From Gautieria morchelliformis (lineage: Eukaryota; Basidiomycota; Agaricomycetes; Gomphales; Gomphaceae): a stretch of DNA of 64,000 nt. A program made the position numbers and the translations under genes. Below are positions 57,240 to 64,000 of this stretch, piece after piece. Each line of letters opens with the position of its first letter. The stretch's first letter is position 1. The stretch is from positions 145,956 through 209,955 of the forward strand of contig WHVA01000169.1 in NCBI GenBank assembly GCA_015179125.1, written 5' to 3'. The notes beneath the pieces are model-generated. The model was not told where the DNA came from. It ran no database searches and was given only the letters and a program-made list of their open reading frames with translations.

Positions 57240-60151
57240 CTCCCCACCGACCTCACGATATCAAAATCAACCTCGAAGAAGGGACCTCGCCACCAATCGG
57301 TCCCATCTACTCTCTCTCAGCTTCCGAACTCAAAGCACTTCGCGAGTTCATCGACGAGCATTTAAACATCGGTTTCATCCGACCTTCACGCTCGCCTCAT
57401 GGTGCACCGGTATTGTTCGTTCGCAAAAAAGATGGCTCACTTCGGTTGTGTGTCGACTTCCGAGGTTTGAACAAAATCTCAAAAAAAGATCGGTATCCAT
57501 TGCCATTGATTGCTGACTTACTTGATGCTCCAAAGAATGCTCGCATCTATACGAAAATTGACCTTCGTCACGCTTACCACCTCGTACGGGTGGCCGAGGG
57601 TGACGAATGGAAGACCGCCTTCAGGACTCGCTATGGGTCTTTTGAATGGTTGGTTATGCCATTTGGTCTCACTAATGGCCCTGCTGCCTTCCAGAGATTC
57701 ATGAACGAGGTGTTCGCCGACCTTTTGGACGTTTGTGTGGTGGTATACTTGGATGACATTCTAATCTACTCCAGTGACCCCTCCAAACATGTTGAACATG
57801 TCAAGGAAGTCTTGCGACGACTACGACTCAACAACCTCTTCGCCAAAGAAGACAAATGCGAGTTTCATCGCAACTCGGTTGAATTCCTCGGCTACATACT
57901 CTCCCCGAGGGCCTCACTATGGCGGATGACAAGGTAAAGGTCATTCAAGACTGGCCTGAACCTCGCAAAGTTCGCGACATCCAATCCTTCCTCGGCTTCG
58001 CCAACTTCTACCGACGTTTCATTCACAACTACTCCGACATCACCATTCCTCTCACCCGACTTACCCGCAAGGGTACCCCTTGGAATTTTTCCGAGGATTG
58101 TCGACGGGCTTTCAACCTGTTGAAGAGGGCGTTCACTACCGCTCCTATCCTTACTCACTGGATTCCTGACCTTCCACTGATCGTAGAGACTGATGCATCA
58201 GATTATGCCTTAGCGGCAATCTTATCTCTACAAACCTCGGAAGGCGAACTTCATCCCATCGCTTTCCACTCCCGCACATTCACCTCTACCGAGCTCAACT
58301 ATGATGTTCACGACAAGGAGCTCCTCGCCATTTTTGAAGCCTTTCAACGCTGGCGACACTACCTAGAGGGCTCAGGCGAACCAGTTGACGTTATCACCGA
58401 TCACAAGAACCTCGAATACTTTTCAACTACGAAGCTCTTGACCCGTCGACAAGCTCGGTGGTCGGAATACCTTTCCCAGTTCAACCTCGCCATACGCTTC
58501 CGACCAGGTCGCCTCGGAACGAAGCCTGACTCTCTCACTAGACGATGGGACGTCTACCTTAAAGAGGGGAATAGCGACTATGCCACCATAAACCCGCAGA
58601 ACCTACGGCCAGTGTTTACTCAGCACCAGCTGGCATCGTCCCTTAGAGCTACTAACCTCGCTCCCATCGTGCTCCGAGCCGCTTCACTGCTTGATACCGA
58701 GCAGATCCGAGCTGACATACTAGCGAACCTCCCCTCGGACCCCATAGCCAAGTCGCACCTCGGCTTGGTTAATGACCCGAGGTGGACCACAGACCCCGAG
58801 GGTTTCCTCAAGCTTGACAACCGAACCTATGTTCCAGGGGCCCAAGACCTTCGACTTCGCATCCTGCAATACAAGCACGATCACATCCTCTCGGGACACT
58901 TCGGGGTCAACAAGACCTTGGAGCTGATCCGACGAGACTATACTTGGCCAGGGATTAGATCCTTTGTCAAGGATTATTGCAAGACGTGTACCACTTGTAT
59001 GCGAAGCAAGCCACAACGTCACAAACCCTATGGTCTCCTCAAGCAACTTCCTGTTCCCGAGAAACCTTGGAATTCCATCTCTATGGATTTCATTGAGCAA
59101 CTCCCCCCTTCATCCGAGTTCACCTCCATCCTAGTGATTGTTGACCGCTTCACTAAGCAGGTTATCTTCATTCCAACCACAGACAAGATAACCTCGCAAG
59201 AGCTCGCTCACCTCTTCGTTCTTCATGTCTTTTCAAAGCATGGAGTCCCCTCGCACGTCACCTCGGACAGGGGTTCCGAGTTTGTTTCGCACTTCTGGCG
59301 TTCCCTAGGGAAAGCTTTGGACATGCGGTTGCATTTCACCTCGGGATATCATCCCGAGGGTGACGGTCAGACCGAGCGTGCTAACCAAACTTTGGAACAG
59401 TACCTCAGGATCTATTGCAACTATCAGCAGTCCAATTGGGCTTCGCTCCTTCCCCTAGCCGAGTTCGCCTACAACAACGCGCCTAGCGCAACCACCGGCG
59501 TCTCCCCATTCTTTGCCAATAAAGGCTACCATCCGAACCTCGCAGTTCACCCCGAGCGCGACCTCGCCTCGGCACGAGCCCGAGACTTCGTGGTTGACCT
59601 GGACGAGCTTCACCAAGAACTTCGCCACGCCATCCTCGAGGCTCAGAAAACTTACCAAGCCTCGGCCGATGTTCGTCGCAAGCCCGCTCCTGATTTCCAA
59701 GTAGGATCCCTCGCCTTTGTGAAGGCACAGTACTTTCGAACAACTCGGCCTACCAAGAAGCTCGCCGAGAAGTTCTTGGGTCCTTTTGAGATCATTTCCC
59801 GAGCGGGTACTCACTCCTTCACCCTTCGACTTCCAGAACACATGCATTCAGTCCATCCGGTCTTCCACGTATCTATGCTCGAACCAGCCTCGCCAACACC
59901 ATACCAAACCGAGTTCAGCCGCCTCCGCCCCCAGTCGTTATCGACGGCGAACCCGAGTTCGAGGTTTCCGAAATCCTCGACTCGAAGATCGATAATAGAC
60001 GCAAGAGCTGCAAATTACTCTACCTTGTTAGGTGGACTGGTTACGAAGGTACCGACGAAGAAACCTCGTGGATCCTCGCTTCCGAGCTTGATCATGCCTC
60101 GGAGCTGGTCACGGATTTCCATGACTCTTACCCGGGCAAGCCCGGCCCTTG
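57128..60151 (+). pseudogene. Gypsy-2 pol part 2: RT, RNase H, integrase, chromodomain
   Basis: RT is complete with an intact YLDD box ([10 protein letters not shown]). Near 57905 one base is missing in a C run (SP|RAS in place of SPEG), then [15 protein letters not shown] continues in the next frame with RNase H ([19 protein letters not shown]), the integrase HHCC zinc region and DDE core (SMDFIEQLP, TSDRGSEF, GQTERANQTLEQYL). A third one-base loss near 59895, again in a C run, puts the chromodomain (EFEVSEILDSKI, YLVRWTGYEG, ETSWI) in another frame ending at 60151. Domain order is normal, in contrast to gypsy-1. Confidence 0.92.
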
Positions 60152-60338
60152 ACTGCTCTATGATCGTTTTCCCTGTTAATCCCCATGACCCCGGTAGTTA
60201 GATGACAAAAACCCTTCAAAACAAAATCGATAAAATCCAAGAAAAGTCTATTATTCCATTTACTAGTTATTCCACCATCCTCATATCCTCTCCCTCGCTC
60301 TCCTCGCTCCCTCGCCTGACTCCTCCTCATTACTGCTA

Positions 60339-61115
60339 CTACTTCGCTCCACCAGACCCCCATGTCCCCATAATCGCCAAGTCCCTCGCCCCCTGCATCC
60401 GCTTCAAATAATTCCGCCTCCTCCTTATCCTCATGAACTCCACATCCGCCCTGTTCATCCTGTCATTCGCAGCCCTAAACTCCCCTAGCAACTCGCACAC
60501 CCTCTCCCCAACCTCGCCAACTTTCTGCCCACATCCCTCACCGCCGCTATCAACTCCCTCATCTCCGCACTCGCTCCGATCTTTTCGTCTTCTTGTCCTT
60601 TTTCGCCCTCCGACCTCCACCTCGGTTTCCTCCCACCTCGGTTCTCCTTTCCCACTCATTCTGCCTCGCCCCTTCAGTCTCCTTACCCTTCCCTCGCTCA
60701 GCCTCGCTTCCATCCTCTCCACCCTCGTCTCAAGGTTCCTCGACCCAATCGCTCGAGTCGTTGTCCTCTGCAACCTCGTCCGAACCTTGGCCCTTTCCTC
60801 GGCCTCGGTCCATCCTCGGCCTCCTCGCTCCTCGCTCGCTTCTTGCTCGCGTACCCGCCTGACCCTTTCCTGGGGTTGCCTTGCTGCGGCGACCTTGGGC
60901 GATGCTACAGCCCAAGGAACGGGTCCTGCACCACACGCAGCACCCTGGTCGGCGAGGCCGAAGTCGAGACTAACGGCCCGAAGGCACGTATAGTCGCGCT
61001 CTTCGCAGCGCGCGCACCTCGCCTCGGCCTTGGTCGCGAGCTGCCACTCGCGGGGTCCCCCGTCAGCGAGCTTGTACCCGTATAGGGACAAGTCAGTCGG
61101 TGGTATGAAAAACAT
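60339..61115 (-). CDS. Antisense reading frame in gypsy-2 with CX2CX6C motif
   Basis: A 258-codon frame runs opposite to pol, between the chromodomain and the 3' LTR, and is rich in Arg, Glu and Lys. Near residue 33 it has CARCEERDYTC (CX2CX6C), the half-pattern of fungal Zn2Cys6 clusters. About 30 codons farther a second CX2CX6C (CVWCRTRSLGC) is present in a neighbouring frame, so a one-base shift would give a paired motif. The C-terminal part, with VERMEARL, could be coiled-coil. A short upstream exon on the same strand (MNGAIDMRQPWQ near 61225, ending at a GTGAGT) is possible. Function unknown; it might be an accessory protein or a remnant of one. Confidence 0.5.
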   Translation of the reverse strand: MFFIPPTDLSLYGYKLADGGPREWQLATKAEARCARCEERDYTCLRAVSLDFGLADQGAACGAGPVPWAVASPKVAAARQPQERVRRVREQEASEERGGRGWTEAEERAKVRTRLQRTTTRAIGSRNLETRVERMEARLSEGRVRRLKGRGRMSGKGEPRWEETEVEVGGRKRTRRRKDRSECGDEGVDSGGEGCGQKVGEVGERVCELLGEFRAANDRMNRADVEFMRIRRRRNYLKRMQGARDLAIMGTWGSGGAK

Positions 61116-61521
61116 GCGCTTATACTAGACAATCAGCAGCGTCCATGACAGCCAACAACGGTACTCACCTTTTTCCATCGGCCCTTCCTGCCACGGCTGC
61201 CGCATGTCGATGGCCCCGTTCATCAATTGGCAATGTGCCAACCTTGGGTCGATCCTCGGGCAAACCTCGCCGAGCTCCGTTCGCGCAACAGAATGTCTGG
61301 TCGAACGGTTGTTTGTGCTGTCTCGTCGACGGCTGAGCTGAAGAGGGCTTGAGGGCGCACCATATTAGTTGGCAATGGGGTTCGCTGCCTCCTACCCACC
61401 CTTTTATCCAACCTCGGCTACGATTTAAGCTTCGCCTTTCCGGCTACTTAACATCGGACCGAGATCTAGATTCAAGGATAGGCGAACCCTGTTCACATTA
61501 CGGCCTCGAGGGTCTCGGCCA

Positions 61522-61534
61522 TGAGGGGGGATAC
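61522..61534 (+). other. Gypsy-2 polypurine tract
   Basis: ATGAGGGGGGATAC lies immediately before the 3' LTR, the expected priming site for plus-strand synthesis. Confidence 0.7.
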
Positions 61535-62089
61535 TGTAAGGACCCGGCCTTTGGCCGGCTACTTACCGGTAGAACCTTCTTCCGAGCCCGAGCCTTGTGA
61601 TATTCATGCCCGAGTACATATGATACTTATCCGTGCCCGAGCCCGATCCCGAGCTTGAACTCATATCCGACCTTGATCCCATGCCCGTATCCCCTTAGTT
61701 ACTGATTCCGCTCCATCACGCATCATTCGTATATTACCTCGCCCTGACCTCGGTCTCCTGACCCGCCCTGACCTCCACTAATCTGTTCGCCCCTGACTTG
61801 CACCTCGTCCGTATATAACCCCTTGTATGCATTCCTACTCCTTGTCTGAAAATCAACTATCGTGTCCCTTCGATCCCTAGCTAGTTTCTACGCCTCGCCT
61901 CTTAAGCGAACCTCGCCTCTTATTCGTTTACCTCCGAAATTGGGACTCGTGCGTAGGGTCGGCGCAGCACATAAGCTGAAGCCAAGTCCCTCTCCGACTT
62001 CCCCATCCAAACCTCGCCCTGTAACCTCGGACCTTGACTCGGGTTTCGTCCCGACCTCGGTCAACCTTACGACGGATCGTATCGTAACA
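61535..62089 (+). repeat. Gypsy-2 3' LTR
   Basis: Same start and end as the 5' LTR with a few substitutions and small indels. It abuts the truncated KDZ-associated gene directly. Confidence 0.93.
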
Positions 62090-63640
62090 GGTATTCTGGG
62101 TAACAATATGTGCAAGCAATTTGCAGGCATTGTCATAGACAATGAAAGCAGGTCTGGGGCTCTCAGGTGGAAACCAGAAATTAACCAATTGCAGGACCTG
62201 AGAGACCTCTCAACCTCATAACACTTTCCCCACCCAATGGACATTCCACATGCCCATTGAATAGTCTGGACACAATATGTACGGCGTGCACGAAAGGTAT
62301 GACCCAAGTCGGTTTCGGCATCCTCCTGGTCTGGCTGGATATCAGGATCCCAAGGACCACCCTTCTTAATACCACGCCGCACACCCTGAAAGGAAGCCGT
62401 CCAACCTCTGTTTCCATGCTCGGTGGATTGCCAATGAGCAGGCAAATCACATGTCACATCTCCTTCCCATCAATTGGTCATCCGCAGGTATTGATGCCGC
62501 AGACATTTTCATTCTCAAGATGCAGATGACAGAAACGCCCAGACTTATAGTCAACCAAAGGTTCCTGACAATGGTCATTGCACTATCTAAGAAACTCAGC
62601 CTGAGTGAGATCCTGTTGCAATGCCCGTACACTTACCCAATGTGTCAATGTTTTGCCATCCATGACAGCCATTCGCACCCACACCTGGGTGACTCTGGTG
62701 CTGGTGCCGGGCAGATGCAGCCCAGCCACAGGGGCTGCCCCCGCATAGGCCCCTCCCAATGCCCCAGGGTCATCCACCTCCACCAGTGCATCATCAGGCG
62801 TACTCCCAAGCTGGGGATCCTCCACATTTCTGACCGGGAACGCTTCTGATGTGCACAGTCCAAGCACACATGGCTAAGAGACCCAGGCACAATGCCTTGG
62901 TTGCTTCAATAAACCAAGCAATGCCTTGGTCATATTGTCTGCACTGGGATCTGGTGCACATGTGAAACATTCTCCAGCCATGAGCAGCAACCAACGCCGG
63001 GTGAAGTGCTCGACAACAAATTTGTGTCTGAGCATCTCGCAGAGCAAGGAATCCCGCAACAAACTCTGGTTCAGAACATCGGCAAAGCCCTGCCATGAGG
63101 CCTTGAACCGGAAAATGGCAGCTTCCTGGAACTGTGCAACACGCCGGTCTACCCAGATGTTCTCCGTTTTTGAGAATGCAAAAATGGTGTTTCATACTCC
63201 AAATGCTGCACATGGCTCGAGGAATGAGGGGTGCGAGGGCGCGTCACATGGTCCACATAATACACAGCTCTGCACTGACGGCATCCGGCCACAATCAGGC
63301 GTGCCTTGCCCATTGCAGATTCCGCCCCAAAAGCGGGACAATCGTGACAGTTTCATGCCATGTCAAGGGACGAGGTCCTGGGCAGAAGACACAATTGATG
63401 TGCGCCGTACACAAGATGGGGTAAGCTGAAAAGGCAAGTTGACTTGGTATGTGGACAGTTGTCCAGTCCAGAATCGCAAGGATTTGTGTGAGTCCCTCGC
63501 TGACATGTGCGGTTACCCCAGCTCCCGGCGGCTCCCCTCTAGCTCCTCAGTCGAGATTCCTCTGGATGCAATGCGGCATGGATCAGCTCCTGGAATCCTT
63601 CTCCCATCCGGTCTCCTGTGGTTGACCCAGAAAGTGCCTT
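62090..63640 (-). pseudogene. KDZ-associated CxC5/CxC6-like gene, decayed and truncated
   Basis: Reading the minus strand from about 63560, I see AHINCVFCPG, AGCRQCRAVYYV, FTRRWLLLMAGECFTC, then CLDCAHQKRS, MAVMDGKTLTHW, a cysteine cluster with C-x3-C, C-x2-H and CGINTCG, then YCVQTIQWACGMSIGWGKCY and FIVYDNACKLLAHIVTQN. This order is that of cysteine-cluster proteins associated with KDZ (Kyakuja-Dileera-Zisupton) transposons in mushrooms. A TGA (CGA expected) follows CGINTCG, and a frameshift lies near 62215 before VLQLVNFWFPPE. The gene stops at the gypsy-2 LTR; its remaining third is not found on the other side of gypsy-2. Confidence 0.75.
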
Positions 63641-64000
63641 TTTCCTATTGAGTTGGACCACGGCCTGCAGGCTCAGAATAGCAGCTAGGGATAGAATACG
63701 CGCTGAACGAGAGACCATCTGGAAAGTATGCTGTCAGAACTAGTAGCAAGTCACCCAGAGTGGCGTGCATGGTCATAAGTCGAAGGGTGAGTCACCTGTC
63801 ACCGGGCACTGCTACCGTAACAGCTGTCTCTGTTGCATGACAACGGCGTGGAACTTCAGACCTGCTGTAAGCCTGTGGTCTTGTCCTCTCTCACTAGCTG
63901 ACAGCACTATCCCAATATGCCGCCTGTTGCTACACCCGCCAAGTAAGTACGCGATGTTCTGAATTCACGGGGAGCCAGCAAAGGTGCGTTGCTCTTATTC
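63641..64000. other. No gene recognised
   Basis: May hold the 5' part of the KDZ-associated gene, but I cannot follow its frame with confidence. Confidence 0.35.

Larger units (their letters stand above)
54615..62089 (+). mobile_element. Gypsy-2, Ty3 chromovirus with antisense reading frame
   Basis: The 7475-bp element has LTRs 54615-55175 (561 bp) and 61535-62089 (555 bp), both TGTAAGGACC...TAACA, with a GAGGGGGG polypurine tract just before the 3' LTR. By eye the LTRs differ at about seven bases and five small indels, all in the right half, so it is fairly young. It encodes gag, protease, RT, RNase H, integrase and a chromodomain, with about three one-base frameshifts and no nonsense codons. 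The 5 bp outside each end (GTTAG and GGTAT) do not match. Confidence 0.95.

Noticed and set aside
54610..62094. A 5-bp target duplication for gypsy-2
   Set aside because: GTTAG and GGTAT share only three positions, and shifting the LTR border by one base does not help.

Overview
This window is from a filamentous basidiomycete, most likely an Agaricomycete (mushroom-forming fungus). The reasons are the many introns of about 45-65 nt (GTNNGN donors, CTGAC/CTNAC-like branch sites), a C2-NACHT-WD40 NLR-like gene, an expanded-type G-alpha-like protein, KDZ-associated cysteine-cluster sequence, chromodomain Ty3 elements and PIF/Harbinger elements. I spliced host genes by hand; every gene I call intact reads through with consistent intron phases and a total divisible by three. 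About half of the window is transposable element sequence.

Layout. 0.3-0.9 kb: an LTR-like remnant. 1.35-6.4 kb (-): an NLR-like gene with about 15 WD40 repeats and a one-base frameshift. 6.4-10.4 kb: no gene I can support. 10.4-13.8 kb: a complete two-gene Harbinger element inside a 400-bp hairpin MITE. 14.3-22.6 kb: a nested LTR cluster, copia LTR plus gag start, an older LTR-like piece, and a full gypsy element (gypsy-1, 490-bp LTRs, CACCC target duplication) whose pol domains are in the wrong order. 22.8-27.0 kb (-): an intact eight-exon multi-membrane-span gene whose third intron holds a 2.7-kb inverted-repeat element built from about 40 copies of a 36-bp unit with a GTGCAC-centred palindrome, flanked by an 8-bp duplication GCTCCGAG. 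27.6-33.1 kb (-): a histidine phosphatase and a 12-exon G-alpha-like protein, both with predicted microexons. 36.2-39.2 kb: two convergent paralogous two-finger C2H2 genes.

41.8-50.3 kb holds a metabolic group: an MFS transporter carrying frame lesions, an HpcH/HpaI-type aldolase, a LINE remnant, a peroxisomal enoyl-CoA isomerase-like gene and a short-chain dehydrogenase; the last two are divergent and share a 328-bp upstream region. 51.0-52.1 kb (-): an F-box-like gene. 52.9-54.6 kb: a second DDE (Harbinger-like) transposase lacking its right end. 54.6-62.1 kb: gypsy-2, with 555-561-bp LTRs, several one-base frameshifts and an antisense reading frame with CX2CX6C motifs. 62.1-63.6 kb (-): a decayed KDZ-associated CxC5/CxC6-like gene cut off by the gypsy-2 LTR.

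The most unusual structures are the palindrome-array element in an intron of an intact gene (22.8-27.0 kb), the block-swapped pol of gypsy-1, the nested Harbinger-in-hairpin insertion, and the antisense cysteine-motif frame in gypsy-2. All family names rest on motif recognition by eye; nothing was searched against a database.
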